Below are positions 8,720 through 17,412 of a stretch of DNA of 64,000 bases, piece by piece. Within the stretch, counting starts at the first letter, position 1, and each line of letters begins with the position of its first letter. Under the pieces are notes generated by a model, which saw only the letters and a program-made list of their open reading frames with translations, was not told the origin of the DNA and did no database searches. The position numbers were made by a program, and so were the translations under genes. Origin of the DNA: NC2004 sp050874905 (GTDB taxonomy: Bacteria > Bacillota > Clostridia > Lachnospirales > Lachnospiraceae); NCBI GenBank assembly GCA_050874905.1, contig JBNMLP010000001.1:105986-169985 (forward strand), written 5' to 3'.

Positions 8720-9871
8720 ATGAAGAAAAATGTAGTGATCAGAGCAGGAAAACGAGTGGCACTTATGTTTTGCCTGCTCTTTTTTATAACAGGCTGTGCC
8801 GGACAACAGGTTTCTCTGAAAGCCTCGGACGCCTCGACACAGGCAGGAGCAATTGGGGAGAGCAAGCAGGAACAAACAGAAGGACTTGCGGTACATTATA
8901 TTGATGTGGGGCAGGGAGATGCCACTCTTATTACCTGTGATGGGCATGCCATGCTCATCGATGCTGGAAACAATAATATGGGTACGACGGTGCAGCTCTA
9001 CTTAAAAAAACAGGGGATCAAAGAGCTTGACTATGTAGTGGGAACGCACCCGGATGCCGATCATATTGGCGGACTGGACGTTATTTTGTATAAATTTCCC
9101 TGTAAACAGCTATTTATGCCGGATTGCGAAAAGGATACGAAGACCTACCGGGACGTTGTTGATGTGGTAAAGGAAAAGCAGATCAAACGAAAAAGCGTAA
9201 AGGCAGGAGAGCATTATTCTCTTGGCGCAGCAGACATTTTAGTAGCCGGTCCCGTTACAGAAACGGAGGATGCAAACAATTCTTCCATTGTTCTCCGGGT
9301 AACCTACGAAAATACCAGCTTTTTATTCAGTGGGGATGCGGAAGAAGCGGAGGAGCGTGCAATCTTAGAGCAGCAGACAGACATTCGGGCAGATGTGTAT
9401 AAAGTGGCACACCACGGAAGTGCAGGGGCAAATTTAAAAGAATATGTCCGTGCGGTTTCTCCTTCCTATGCTGTGATCAGTTGTGGAAAGGACAATGTAT
9501 ACGGACATCCGCATAAAGAGGTGCTCTCCCTTTTAAAACAGGAGGGGATCCGGACTTACCGCACCGATAAACAGGGCAGTATTCTGGCTCATTCAGACGG
9601 AAAGACGATTACTTTTTCTACCCAAAAGGGAACGGGAGAAAGTGGCTTATCTGAGGAAGAAACGCTCACGGAACAGACTGTCCTGGAGGAGCCAGGGACA
9701 GAACCGGCGGTTTACGTGTTAAATGAAAACACCAAAAAGATCCATTTGCCGTCGTGCAGCAGCGTGGCAGACATCAAGGCGAACAACAAAAAAGAGGTGA
9801 CAGAAGAGCTGAAAACGCTGGAAGCAGCAGGGTATTCCCCTTGTAAGCGTTGTATGTCTATGCTAAAATAA
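8720..9871 (+). CDS. Metallo-beta-lactamase-fold lipoprotein (ComEC C-terminal-like hydrolase)
   Basis: A 383-residue secreted lipoprotein. The N-terminus has a basic region, hydrophobic core and lipobox ending FFITGC (Cys about residue 27). The body matches the MBL domain of ComEC/Rec2-like proteins: HYIDVGQGDA, then metal ligands HPDADH (110-115), NNSSIVLR, FSGDAEE and a KVAHHGSAG motif. A final module (about 330-383, with LPSCSSV and CKRC) resembles the small Cys pair domain often joined to such hydrolases. The likely role is an extracellular phosphodiesterase or nuclease, possibly for DNA (family inference). The membrane-channel part of ComEC is absent. It lies 12 bases after the GreA-like gene. 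Confidence 0.88.
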   Translation: MKKNVVIRAGKRVALMFCLLFFITGCAGQQVSLKASDASTQAGAIGESKQEQTEGLAVHYIDVGQGDATLITCDGHAMLIDAGNNNMGTTVQLYLKKQGIKELDYVVGTHPDADHIGGLDVILYKFPCKQLFMPDCEKDTKTYRDVVDVVKEKQIKRKSVKAGEHYSLGAADILVAGPVTETEDANNSSIVLRVTYENTSFLFSGDAEEAEERAILEQQTDIRADVYKVAHHGSAGANLKEYVRAVSPSYAVISCGKDNVYGHPHKEVLSLLKQEGIRTYRTDKQGSILAHSDGKTITFSTQKGTGESGLSEEETLTEQTVLEEPGTEPAVYVLNENTKKIHLPSCSSVADIKANNKKEVTEELKTLEAAGYSPCKRCMSMLK

Positions 9872-9918
9872 AAGATAAGAAAAAGGGAGTTACATGCAAG
9901 GAGAGAGGGGGTGTTTCT

Positions 9919-11346
9919 ATGTCAGTAGAACACAACAAGATCAAAGAAATGGAACGCTTCGTGCAAAATGTCTGTGGCAATGTAGTCAGGATACGGGAGG
10001 ATCGTATGAGTGCCGGGCTGGAGCTTGTTGCACCGCCGGAAGGAACGGATTACACGAAGGAGGAGCTTCTTTCTCTGCTGAAGCAGCAGGGGGTGACTCA
10101 CGGGATCAGGGAAGATGTGATCGAGCGGATGGTGCAAGAAAAGATCTATTACCGGGAACTGGATGTGGCACAGGGGTGTCCACCGGAAAATGGTAAGGAT
10201 GCATCGTTCCGGTACCATTTTAATACGAATCCGCGGTCGGCACCAAAGGTGTTAGAGGACGGTTCTGTTGACTACCGGAATCTGGAGTGCTTTGAGAGTG
10301 TTGCGGCGGGACAGTTGATCGCAGAATACATACCGGAAACGTTTGGTGTAGATGGCGTGGATGTAAAGGGCAATGTGCTTCCTGCAAAGAGAGGACGTCC
10401 AAAACCGGCGATCCGCGGCAAGCATATTACGATGAATGAGGATCGCACGCATTTTTATTCTGATGTGAATGGAAAGATCACGATGGATCCGGATACCGGA
10501 AAGATCGTGATTTCAGATAGTATGACGATCACGTCCGATGTGGATGCCTCAACGGGAAACATTTCCTTTAAGGGGGATCTGGAGATCATGGGAAGCATTA
10601 CCGCAGGATATCATGTGGAAACAACAGGTTCTCTTGTTGTAAAAGGCATTGTAGAGGCAGCGACGATCAAGGCAGGAAAAGATGTGATCTTAAAAAGCGG
10701 TATGTCCGGAGCCGGACGTGGTACGATCGTAGCCGGCGGCAATGTGGAAGGCCGTTTTTTCGAGCAGACCAATATTGAGTGTGGCGGATATGTGCATGCC
10801 AACTCCATTATGAACTGCTTTATTACAACGAAGGACCGCATCGAGGTAGCCGGAAGCCGTGGAGTATTACTGGCAGGACGCGTCCACGCGATCAAGGGTG
10901 TGGATGCGGTAAACATTGGAAATATCGCGCAGATTCCTACTTATATCAAGGTTGGAATAGATCCAAAGAGCCGCCGTGTTCTGGAAGAGACCAAACGCAA
11001 GATCGGTGAGCTAAGTGCGGATATTGAGAAACTGACAAAGATGCAGGCTGCGCTCAGTGCGGTAAATTTCAAACAGGAACAGAAGCAGAGTATGGAACAG
11101 AAACGGTTGGAGATCATGCGTACTAAGATTACGCTGACCACCAGTCTGGACGCATTAAAGGCGCAGGCACAGGAAATGGAACACCAGATCGCAGATGGAC
11201 GCAGTGCTGTCGTGACGGCGAGTGAATGTGCACATGCGGGCTGTTCCATTACGATCAATGGCGTGACGAATAATGTAAAACAGGATGTGGTCAATGTCAT
11301 GTTCTGTTTGCGAAATGGTAATGTTGTAATGAATTATAAAGAATAG
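9919..11346 (+). CDS. FapA-type (DUF342) protein
   Basis: A 475-residue protein of the FapA/DUF342 family: an N-terminal alpha/beta region, a central right-handed beta-helix (about 180-330, with repeated GNISFKGDLEIMGSI-like rungs), and a C-terminal coiled coil (about 345-430). The name comes from a flagellar-assembly link in Vibrio, but Firmicutes homologues occur without flagellar neighbours and their role is unsettled. I chose ATG 9919 with AAGGAGAGAGGGGG upstream; the longer in-frame opening overlaps the previous gene and lacks a good site. No flagellar genes are in this window, so a motility role is not supported by context. Probably cytoplasmic. Confidence 0.88.
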   Translation: MSVEHNKIKEMERFVQNVCGNVVRIREDRMSAGLELVAPPEGTDYTKEELLSLLKQQGVTHGIREDVIERMVQEKIYYRELDVAQGCPPENGKDASFRYHFNTNPRSAPKVLEDGSVDYRNLECFESVAAGQLIAEYIPETFGVDGVDVKGNVLPAKRGRPKPAIRGKHITMNEDRTHFYSDVNGKITMDPDTGKIVISDSMTITSDVDASTGNISFKGDLEIMGSITAGYHVETTGSLVVKGIVEAATIKAGKDVILKSGMSGAGRGTIVAGGNVEGRFFEQTNIECGGYVHANSIMNCFITTKDRIEVAGSRGVLLAGRVHAIKGVDAVNIGNIAQIPTYIKVGIDPKSRRVLEETKRKIGELSADIEKLTKMQAALSAVNFKQEQKQSMEQKRLEIMRTKITLTTSLDALKAQAQEMEHQIADGRSAVVTASECAHAGCSITINGVTNNVKQDVVNVMFCLRNGNVVMNYKE

Positions 11347-11357
11347 AGGACAAAATA

Positions 11358-12701
11358 ATGGGACAGCAGGGACAGACCGAATATGAGGAAGCGGCAGCGC
11401 AGGTGCTCGCCATTCCCCGTTATAAAAAGAAGACGGATCAGGATATGATACGAAGGCTTCTTTCGTTGCTCGGATTCCCACAGGAACAGTTAAAGTTTAT
11501 CCATGTGGCGGGAACCAACGGAAAAGGTTCCGTCTGTGCATTTTTAGAGCAGATCGGACGGGAAAATGGAAAACGGATCGGGATGTTTACGTCGCCACAT
11601 TTGCTGGATATGCGGGAACGTATCCGGCTGAACCATGAAATGATCTCAGAGCAGGACTTTGTCTCTTGTTATCACAGGGTAAAAGAGGCAGAACAAAAGC
11701 ATAAGGAGCAGGGCGGCGAACCGGCTACCTTTTTTGAATTTATCTTTTGCATGGCATGCTGCTACTATGAAACAAAACATGCCGACTATGTGATCGTAGA
11801 AGCAGGAATGGGAGGACGTACCGATTCCACCAATGTCATCACACCGGAGATCTCCATGATCACTTCGGTGGGGCTGGATCATATGGCAGTGCTCGGTGAT
11901 ACGATAGAAAAGATCGCCTATGAAAAGGCGGGCATTATCAAACCGGGTGTGCCAGCGGTTTGTGGACTGCTTTCTGATGCAGCGGCTGACGTAATAGGTC
12001 GATATGCAAAGGATGTTGGCGCACCGTGTCAGATCCTCTCGAAAGAGGACATACGGATTCTGAAAAATACGGTGTTAGGGATTGATTTTTTAATCGAGAG
12101 TGAGTATGATAAAGAAGATTTGTTCCACACTTCGTTATGCGGTGAGCATCAGGCGTACAATGCCTTTCTTGCCATGCAGGCGGCGAAGCAATTGTGGCAG
12201 CTTCCTTATGAAGCAATGAAGGAGGCAGTAAGGAAGACAGCGTGGCCGGGACGTATGGAAGCACTGAGTGACCGCTTTTATGTGGACGGTGCGCATAATC
12301 CACAGGCGATGGATGCCTTTGTCCATACAGTGGAGCAGTTATTTCCGACACAGAAAAAGGCATTGTTATATACGGTTGCCAGTGATAAAGATGATGAAAC
12401 AATGGTACAAAAGCTGCTACAGATCCGCCCGCAGGTGATCGTCTGTACGGAGCTTCATAACAACCGTAAAACCAGTGTGAATGAGATTATGACACTGATC
12501 GGGGAACAGGCAGAACAGGAACATGTGCCAAAGCCGGAGCTTTTTGCTTATCCTAAGCTCAGCGATGCACTTTCCTATTTGTTTACCCTTCCGGACGATA
12601 CGGTGATCCTTTGTGTAGGCTCGCTGTATCTCGTATCAGAAGTGAAAGAATATTGGAATACAAGAATGAAGAAACAGGAGGCAGAACATGATCAACTTTG
12701 A
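11358..12701 (+). CDS. folC: Bifunctional folylpolyglutamate/dihydrofolate synthase
   Basis: A 447-residue Mur-ligase-family enzyme that adds glutamate to folates, and in many bacteria also to dihydropteroate. The ATP-binding P-loop is GTNGKGS (52-58), preceded by the expected HVA. Other family marks are FTSPHL, the EAGMGGRTDSTN segment and SVGLDHMAVLG. The C-terminal domain carries YVDGAHNPQAM. Length fits FolC. The stop codon is overlapped by a 55-residue gene in another frame, and 11 bases separate it from the FapA-type gene, so it sits inside an operon. No other folate gene is present nearby. Confidence 0.96.
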   Translation: MGQQGQTEYEEAAAQVLAIPRYKKKTDQDMIRRLLSLLGFPQEQLKFIHVAGTNGKGSVCAFLEQIGRENGKRIGMFTSPHLLDMRERIRLNHEMISEQDFVSCYHRVKEAEQKHKEQGGEPATFFEFIFCMACCYYETKHADYVIVEAGMGGRTDSTNVITPEISMITSVGLDHMAVLGDTIEKIAYEKAGIIKPGVPAVCGLLSDAAADVIGRYAKDVGAPCQILSKEDIRILKNTVLGIDFLIESEYDKEDLFHTSLCGEHQAYNAFLAMQAAKQLWQLPYEAMKEAVRKTAWPGRMEALSDRFYVDGAHNPQAMDAFVHTVEQLFPTQKKALLYTVASDKDDETMVQKLLQIRPQVIVCTELHNNRKTSVNEIMTLIGEQAEQEHVPKPELFAYPKLSDALSYLFTLPDDTVILCVGSLYLVSEVKEYWNTRMKKQEAEHDQL

Positions 12702-12855
12702 AGAAGAGATCCGCAAATTCAAACCAAGTCTGGAAGTTGAAGATGTAGAAAATGCGATTTATGATAATGAAATGCAGGATATTATGGATGTAATGCAGAT
12801 GGCACAGGGAACTGCTCCGGCGCAGCATGGCAAGCATCATCACGAAGAGCATTGA
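12688..12855 (+). CDS. Small 55-residue protein overlapping the folC tail
   Basis: An ATG at 12688, well spaced behind AGGAGG inside the folC end, opens a 55-residue frame that overlaps folC by 14 bases and stops at 12855. The product is acidic in its first half (INFEEEIRKFKPSLEVEDVE) and ends in a His-rich tail (HGKHHHEEH) that could bind metal. It has no signal peptide or membrane segment. The overlap with folC and the correctly placed Shine-Dalgarno, followed 17 bases later by the next start, support a real translationally coupled gene. Function unknown. Confidence 0.7.
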   Translation: MINFEEEIRKFKPSLEVEDVENAIYDNEMQDIMDVMQMAQGTAPAQHGKHHHEEH

Positions 12856-12872
12856 TAGAAGGTGAGGGTTTC

Positions 12873-14294
12873 ATGAATTGTAAAAGATGTAATGCCCCAC
12901 TGCTGATCAATGGAACATGCAGTCAGTGTGGCTTGTCCGATGATTTTGTAAAGAAATGCATAAGGACTTCAAATTATTATTATAACCGGGGACTGGATAA
13001 AGCACTGGTGCGTGATCTGTCCGGGGCTATCGTAGATCTGAAAAAGGCACTGCGCTATAATAAATACCATATCGAAGCAAGAAACCTGTTAGGACTCTGC
13101 TACCATGAAATGGGCGAGGTGGTATCCGCATTAAGCGAGTGGATCGTCAGCATGAATTTTAAACCGGAGCAAAACGATGCGGATGATTATATCAAGTCGA
13201 TCCAGAATAATCCTTCCCGTCTTGATGAGGTCAACGGTACGATACGAAAGTATAACCAGACCCTGACATATCTGAAGCAGGGCGATTATGATCTGGCTCT
13301 CATCCAGTTAAAGCGTGTACTGGGAATGAGTCCTAATTTTGTCAATGGACATCTTCTGCTGGCACTTTTATTCATCCGTTCGGAGAATAAGGAAAAAGCG
13401 AAGAAAGCACTGCGTAAGGTATTAAGAATTGACTCCAACAATACACTGGCATTAAAATACTACCGTGAAATTGCAGGTACACCGGGAATTTCACGTCATG
13501 TGGAGAATCCGTCGCGGAAACAACCGGAAAAGAAAAATGAAGTGGTTCAGGAAAGCAGCGATCGTAAGATCAAACGTCCGGAAGTACGTCCTGGCAGTAG
13601 TATGTCGATCGATCAGTATGTGGAATCATCCAATAATAAATATACTTTTGCGGGAATCATTGTGGGACTGTTGTTAGGCATTGCAGCAATGTATTTTCTG
13701 TTTATTCCACAGAAAACGGACGAACTTGCATATAGCTATAACACGTTAAAGCAGGAATATAATGAAGAACTTTCCGGCAAGAACAAAGAGATCTCCGATT
13801 TAAAAGACACGGAATCTTCCTTGCAGAAAAATGTGGAAGATCTTACTGCGGAGCTTGCAAAGGCAACCGGAGAATCCTCAAGTGGAAATGTGTTTGAGAA
13901 TATTATGAATGCATCAAAGGCATATATTGATGGGGATCAGGAGCTTACCGCAGAATATCTCGCCAAGGTGGATATCGATAATGTAGATTCCAAGGATGCA
14001 AAAAAGTTGTACAACCAGCTTTATTCCACGGTTATGCCAAAGATGGCAACCGCTGCATTTAATCGTGGATACTCCGCTTTCAGTTCCGGACGTTTTGAAG
14101 AGGCATTAAAGGAGTTGAAACAGGCAGTGTCCTATGATAAAGACAATGCGGATGCCCTTTATTATCTTGCCAGAACCTATCAGCGCATGGCAAAGAACGA
14201 TAAAGCGAAAGAAACATTTGAAAAAGTAATGTCGGACTTTCCGGATTCCAGAAGAAGCCGTCAGGCAGAAGAACATATGCAGGAACTTTCCTAA
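12873..14294 (+). CDS. Zinc-ribbon, TPR and membrane-anchored protein
   Basis: A 473-residue protein. It begins with a zinc ribbon (CKRC, then CSQC), followed by TPR repeats (about 40-210, for example DYDLALIQLKRVLGMSP), a basic linker, one membrane segment (about 262-282, FAGIIVGLLLGIAAMYFLF), a short coiled coil (about 290-335) and a second TPR block (about 385-470). The N-terminus should be cytoplasmic and the C-terminal TPRs outside. ATG 12873 follows GAAGGTGAGGG and is preferred over an in-frame TTG at 12852. It ends just before a terminator and the spoIIA operon. Architecture suggests a membrane assembly factor; the actual role is unknown. Confidence 0.85.
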   Translation: MNCKRCNAPLLINGTCSQCGLSDDFVKKCIRTSNYYYNRGLDKALVRDLSGAIVDLKKALRYNKYHIEARNLLGLCYHEMGEVVSALSEWIVSMNFKPEQNDADDYIKSIQNNPSRLDEVNGTIRKYNQTLTYLKQGDYDLALIQLKRVLGMSPNFVNGHLLLALLFIRSENKEKAKKALRKVLRIDSNNTLALKYYREIAGTPGISRHVENPSRKQPEKKNEVVQESSDRKIKRPEVRPGSSMSIDQYVESSNNKYTFAGIIVGLLLGIAAMYFLFIPQKTDELAYSYNTLKQEYNEELSGKNKEISDLKDTESSLQKNVEDLTAELAKATGESSSGNVFENIMNASKAYIDGDQELTAEYLAKVDIDNVDSKDAKKLYNQLYSTVMPKMATAAFNRGYSAFSSGRFEEALKELKQAVSYDKDNADALYYLARTYQRMAKNDKAKETFEKVMSDFPDSRRSRQAEEHMQELS

Positions 14295-14318
14295 GAGAAA
14301 TCAAAAAGAGGGAAACGA

Positions 14319-14352
14319 AAGAAGATAACTGTTATAGTTGTCTTCTTTTTTT
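14319..14352 (+). terminator. Terminator between the TPR gene and spoIIAA
   Basis: An 11-bp stem (AAGAAGATAAC with GTTGTCTTCTT, one G-T pair), 7-base loop and a T-run. It separates the folC-TPR transcript from spoIIAA, whose start is only 24 bases further on. Confidence 0.8.
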
Positions 14353-14375
14353 ATGTCAAAAAAGGAGGAATTAGA

Positions 14376-14708
14376 ATGAACCCAATCTTTGAAATTCGCA
14401 GAAACTATTTGATCATTACGGTGGAGGGAGAATTGGATCATTATATGGCGGATCAGATCCGGTTAAAGAGTGACACGTATCTGGAAGGGACGCGGATCAA
14501 AAATGTGATCTTTGATTTCAGACACACGACATTTATGGACAGCTCCGGAATCGGCGTGATCATGGGACGCTATAAACAGGTGGCACGGATGCAGGGAAAG
14601 CTATATGGAGTACATATGAGTGATCCGATCAAGCGCATCGTACTTATTTCCGGTCTTTATAAGATCATGCTGGAACGCAGCAGTGTGGAAGAAGCATTGA
14701 ATGATTAG
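14376..14708 (+). CDS. spoIIAA: Anti-sigma-F factor antagonist SpoIIAA
   Basis: A 110-residue STAS-domain protein. In the forespore the dephosphorylated form binds SpoIIAB and frees sigma-F. The phosphorylatable serine lies in FMDSSGIGVIMGRYK (about 49-63), nearly the same as in Bacillus subtilis. Start ATG 14376 follows AAAGGAGGAATTAGA. It is first of spoIIAA-spoIIAB-sigF with tight spacing. A sigma-H promoter would be expected upstream, but only 23 bases lie between the preceding terminator and the ATG and I could not identify one; the promoter may lie within or before the hairpin. Confidence 0.96.
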   Translation: MNPIFEIRRNYLIITVEGELDHYMADQIRLKSDTYLEGTRIKNVIFDFRHTTFMDSSGIGVIMGRYKQVARMQGKLYGVHMSDPIKRIVLISGLYKIMLERSSVEEALND

Positions 14709-14717
14709 GAGGGACAT

Positions 14718-15215
14718 ATGGGATATCAGGCATATTGGAAAGAAGGAAAAGAGCAGCAGGAGAGCAATCTGCTTTATGAAAATGAAATGCAGGTGAAAAT
14801 GCTTGCCATCGCAGAAAATGAGCAGCTGGCGCGTATGGTGGTGAGTGCCTTTGTCGCTCCGGTAAATCCTACGCTCGAGGAACTGAATGATGTGAAAACC
14901 GCTGTATCAGAGGCGGTGACTAATGCGGTGATCCATGGATATCCGGATGCGGAAAATCCTGGTTACGTATATTTAGACTGCCAGTTGAAAGATGGTGTAT
15001 TTTATATTGTGATCGAGGACAATGGGGTAGGTATTGAAAATGTGGAACAGGCAAGGCAGCCACTTTATACAAGTAAGCCGGAAATGGAACGTTCCGGCAT
15101 GGGCTTTGCTTTTATGGAAGCTTTTATGGATGAGTTAAAAGTAAGTTCCAGTCCGGATCAGGGAGTGACTGTGACCATGAAAAAACAACTGGGGAAAGGA
15201 GAGCTTGATGAGTGA
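14718..15215 (+). CDS. spoIIAB: Anti-sigma-F factor SpoIIAB
   Basis: A 165-residue GHKL-type serine kinase that holds sigma-F inactive and phosphorylates SpoIIAA. Visible ATP-site motifs are the N box (VSEAVTNAVIHGYP), the G1 box (EDNGVGI) and the G2-type segment ERSGMGFAFME. Compared with the B. subtilis protein the N-terminus is about 20 residues longer (MGYQAYWKEGKEQQ...). The long form has a perfect AGGAGG six bases before ATG 14718, whereas the ATG at 14787 that would match the usual start has no ribosome binding site, so I keep the long form. The 3' end overlaps sigF. Confidence 0.96.
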   Translation: MGYQAYWKEGKEQQESNLLYENEMQVKMLAIAENEQLARMVVSAFVAPVNPTLEELNDVKTAVSEAVTNAVIHGYPDAENPGYVYLDCQLKDGVFYIVIEDNGVGIENVEQARQPLYTSKPEMERSGMGFAFMEAFMDELKVSSSPDQGVTVTMKKQLGKGELDE

Positions 15216-15918
15216 AACCTTGGATTTACTGATTGCAGTAAGACAAGGAAACAAGGAAGCACGAAGGATGTTGTTAGAACAAAATACAGGACTCGTCTGG
15301 AGCGTGGCACGCCGTTTCCAGAACCGGGGGCAGGAGCTTGAGGATCTGTTTCAGATCGGCTGCATTGGACTGTTAAAAGCGATCGATCATTTTGATGTAG
15401 AGCGTCCGGTGCAGTTATCGACTTATGCAGTGCCAATGATCATCGGGGAGATCAAACGATTTTTGAGAGATGATGGGATGATCAAGGTAAGCCGCACTTT
15501 AAAGGAGCAGGGGTATAAGATCAAAACAGCGTCCGATGTTATACGGGGAAGCTGTGGCAGAGATGCGACGTTAAGCGAGATTGCAGTTGCAACAGAACTT
15601 AGCGAGGAGGAGATTTTATTTGCCATAAACGCCAATTCCATGGTGGATTCCATCGACCGCACGATCACTACGCAGGAGGGGGATCATACGCGTGTCGGGG
15701 AGTTTGTAAAGGCGATCGGGAGAGAGCAGGAGCATGTAGAAAACCGGCTGCTGTTAAGTGAGTTATTTCATGTGTTAAATGAACAGGAGCTTATGGTGAT
15801 CCGTATGCGCTATTATGAGGACAAGACGCAGATGGAGATCGGAAGACTGCTGCACATCTCCCAAGTACAGGTGTCAAGGCTGGAAAAACGAGCATTAAAG
15901 AAAATGCGGGAGGCATAA
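15208..15918 (+). CDS. sigF: RNA polymerase sigma-F factor
   Basis: A 236-residue sigma-70-family factor, the first forespore-specific sigma of sporulation. Region 2 contains FQIGCIGLLKAIDHFD and the QLSTYAVPMIIGEIKRFLRDD segment typical of SigF/G/B; region 4 ends with a helix-turn-helix (MEIGRLLHISQVQVSRLEKRALKKM). ATG 15208 follows AAAGGAGAGC and overlaps the spoIIAB stop, giving translational coupling; the in-frame TTG at 15205 is less likely. It faces the spoVA operon tail to tail, unlike the co-directional order in B. subtilis. Confidence 0.96.
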   Translation: MSETLDLLIAVRQGNKEARRMLLEQNTGLVWSVARRFQNRGQELEDLFQIGCIGLLKAIDHFDVERPVQLSTYAVPMIIGEIKRFLRDDGMIKVSRTLKEQGYKIKTASDVIRGSCGRDATLSEIAVATELSEEEILFAINANSMVDSIDRTITTQEGDHTRVGEFVKAIGREQEHVENRLLLSELFHVLNEQELMVIRMRYYEDKTQMEIGRLLHISQVQVSRLEKRALKKMREA

Positions 15919-15949
15919 AAAGACCGCCTTAAAAAAGACGGCCTGATAT

Positions 15950-15979
15950 ATATAAAAAGCAAACCCATGGCATTTGCTT
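15950..15979 (-). terminator. Terminator at the end of the spoVA operon
   Basis: On the minus strand a 7-bp stem (AGCAAAT/GTTTGCT type, arms 15957-15963 and 15973-15979) is followed by TTTTTATATA. It lies between the converging sigF and spoVAE. Confidence 0.55.
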
Positions 15980-15990
15980 ATTAACAAATA

Positions 15991-16347
15991 TTATTTTTTC
16001 ATTTGTGGCTTGAAGATCAGGGCTGCCAGATAGGAAAATACCAATGCGGCACAAAGCCCTACACTGGATGCCTCAAAGCCGCCTTTAAATAATCCGGTAA
16101 TGCCATATTTGGCAATGGTGGATTCCAGTCCGTGAAACAGATTGTAACCAAACCCGGTGAGGGGAACGGTGGCACCACATCCGGCAAATTTGACCAGTGG
16201 CTCGTAAAGTCCTAAAAATCCTAAGACGACACCGCTGATGACGTATGTCACCATAATGCGTCCCGGCATCATTTTTGTTTTTTCCATCAGGATCTGTGCA
16301 ATGACGCAGAGTGCTCCGCCGACGAAAAAAGCTTTTATATAATCCAT
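15991..16347 (-). CDS. spoVAE: Stage V sporulation protein AE
   Basis: A 118-residue membrane protein with about four hydrophobic segments, matching SpoVAE (the SpoVAEb type). SpoVA proteins form the inner-membrane channel that moves dipicolinic acid into the forespore and out on germination. Family marks are CGATVPLTGFGYNL and GGFEASSVGLCAA. It is the last gene of the operon, 17 bases after spoVAD. No SpoVAEa or SpoVAF gene follows, so the operon ends here. Confidence 0.95.
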   Translation of the reverse strand: MDYIKAFFVGGALCVIAQILMEKTKMMPGRIMVTYVISGVVLGFLGLYEPLVKFAGCGATVPLTGFGYNLFHGLESTIAKYGITGLFKGGFEASSVGLCAALVFSYLAALIFKPQMKK

Positions 16348-16364
16348 AGCATATGCTCCTTTCT

Positions 16365-17402
16365 TTAATTAGTGCCAGTCCCCGCCTCTAACAAAACGGC
16401 GTGGGCAATCCCCGGAACGCTCTGTCCTTCGTTGTAGCTGACGGTGGAGAGCAGTGCCCCGGTCGGAACAAATAACACCCGTTTCCAGTCACCATTTAAT
16501 AAATGCTTCGTAATATATCCGGCAAGTGTGATCGCAGAGCAGCCACAGCCGCTTCCGCCACATCCGGTATTTTGGACATCTGCATCAAACATTTCGATTC
16601 CGCAGTCGCGGTGTACGTCTTTGATGTCGTAGCCATTTTCGGCTAATAACGTAAGCAGAATATCCTGGCCAACCTTTCCGAGATCACCCGTAAAAATACG
16701 GTCATAGTCCGATGGCACGGAGCTGAAATCCTGAAAATGCTGATAAATGGTAGAGGCGGCAGCAGGTGCCATGCAGGCTCCCATATTTAAGCTGTCTTTT
16801 ACTCCGTAATCGACGATCTTTCCGGTCGTGATGCCGCGGATCAGAATCTCTCCCTTGGTAGAGGAGAGTACAAATGCTCCGGATCCGGTTACTGTCCATG
16901 TGGAACTGACCGGACGCTGGTTGGCATATTCCAGAGGAAAGCGGAAGGTTTTTTCAGCCCCGCCAAAGTGACTGGATGCCGTAGCAAGGCAGGTATCAGC
17001 GTAGCCGCCTGCAATGGTCATGGCAGCGAGACTGAGTGCTTCTCCAATTGTGGAACAGGCTCCATAAAGTCCGAAAAATGGAATATTAAATTCTTTGATT
17101 CCAAATGTGGTAGCAATGAGCTGACCGAGCAGGTCTCCACCAAATAAATAACGGATATCCTCCGGCATGTAATCGGCTTTTTTCAGCGCCAGCTCACAGG
17201 CCTGTTTCATAAATTCACTTTCGCCTTCCTCCCATGTGTCCTGCCCAAAAGCAGCATCTTCAATGACCTGGTCAAAATATTCGCCGAGTGGTCCATCTCC
17301 CTCCTTTTTTCCGGCAATACTTGCCCAAGAGAGAAGATGAGGGGCATCATGAAAGTAAATGCTTTGTTTTCCGAGTGGTCCATTTTCTTTTTTCTGATTC
17401 AT
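16365..17402 (-). CDS. spoVAD: Stage V sporulation protein AD
   Basis: A 345-residue soluble protein with a thiolase-like fold; the Bacillus homologue binds dipicolinic acid directly and sits on the outer face of the inner spore membrane. Recognisable stretches are the Cys-bearing FGLYGACSTIGEAL and the glycine-rich GCGGSGCGCSAITLAGY near residue 280. Length is normal. ATG 17402 follows an AAGGAGG-type site. Ten bases separate it from spoVAC. Fits the conserved AC-AD-AE order seen in nearly all spore formers. Confidence 0.97.
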   Translation of the reverse strand: MNQKKENGPLGKQSIYFHDAPHLLSWASIAGKKEGDGPLGEYFDQVIEDAAFGQDTWEEGESEFMKQACELALKKADYMPEDIRYLFGGDLLGQLIATTFGIKEFNIPFFGLYGACSTIGEALSLAAMTIAGGYADTCLATASSHFGGAEKTFRFPLEYANQRPVSSTWTVTGSGAFVLSSTKGEILIRGITTGKIVDYGVKDSLNMGACMAPAAASTIYQHFQDFSSVPSDYDRIFTGDLGKVGQDILLTLLAENGYDIKDVHRDCGIEMFDADVQNTGCGGSGCGCSAITLAGYITKHLLNGDWKRVLFVPTGALLSTVSYNEGQSVPGIAHAVLLEAGTGTN

Positions 17403-17412
17403 AAAAGCCTCC

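Noticed and set aside
14295..14375. Sigma-H promoter for spoIIAA
   Set aside because: Expected biologically, but no convincing -35/-10 pair could be found around the terminator hairpin.
15919..15950. Terminator for sigF (AGACCGCC...GACGGCCT)
   Set aside because: The stem has a mismatch and no T-run follows on the + strand.
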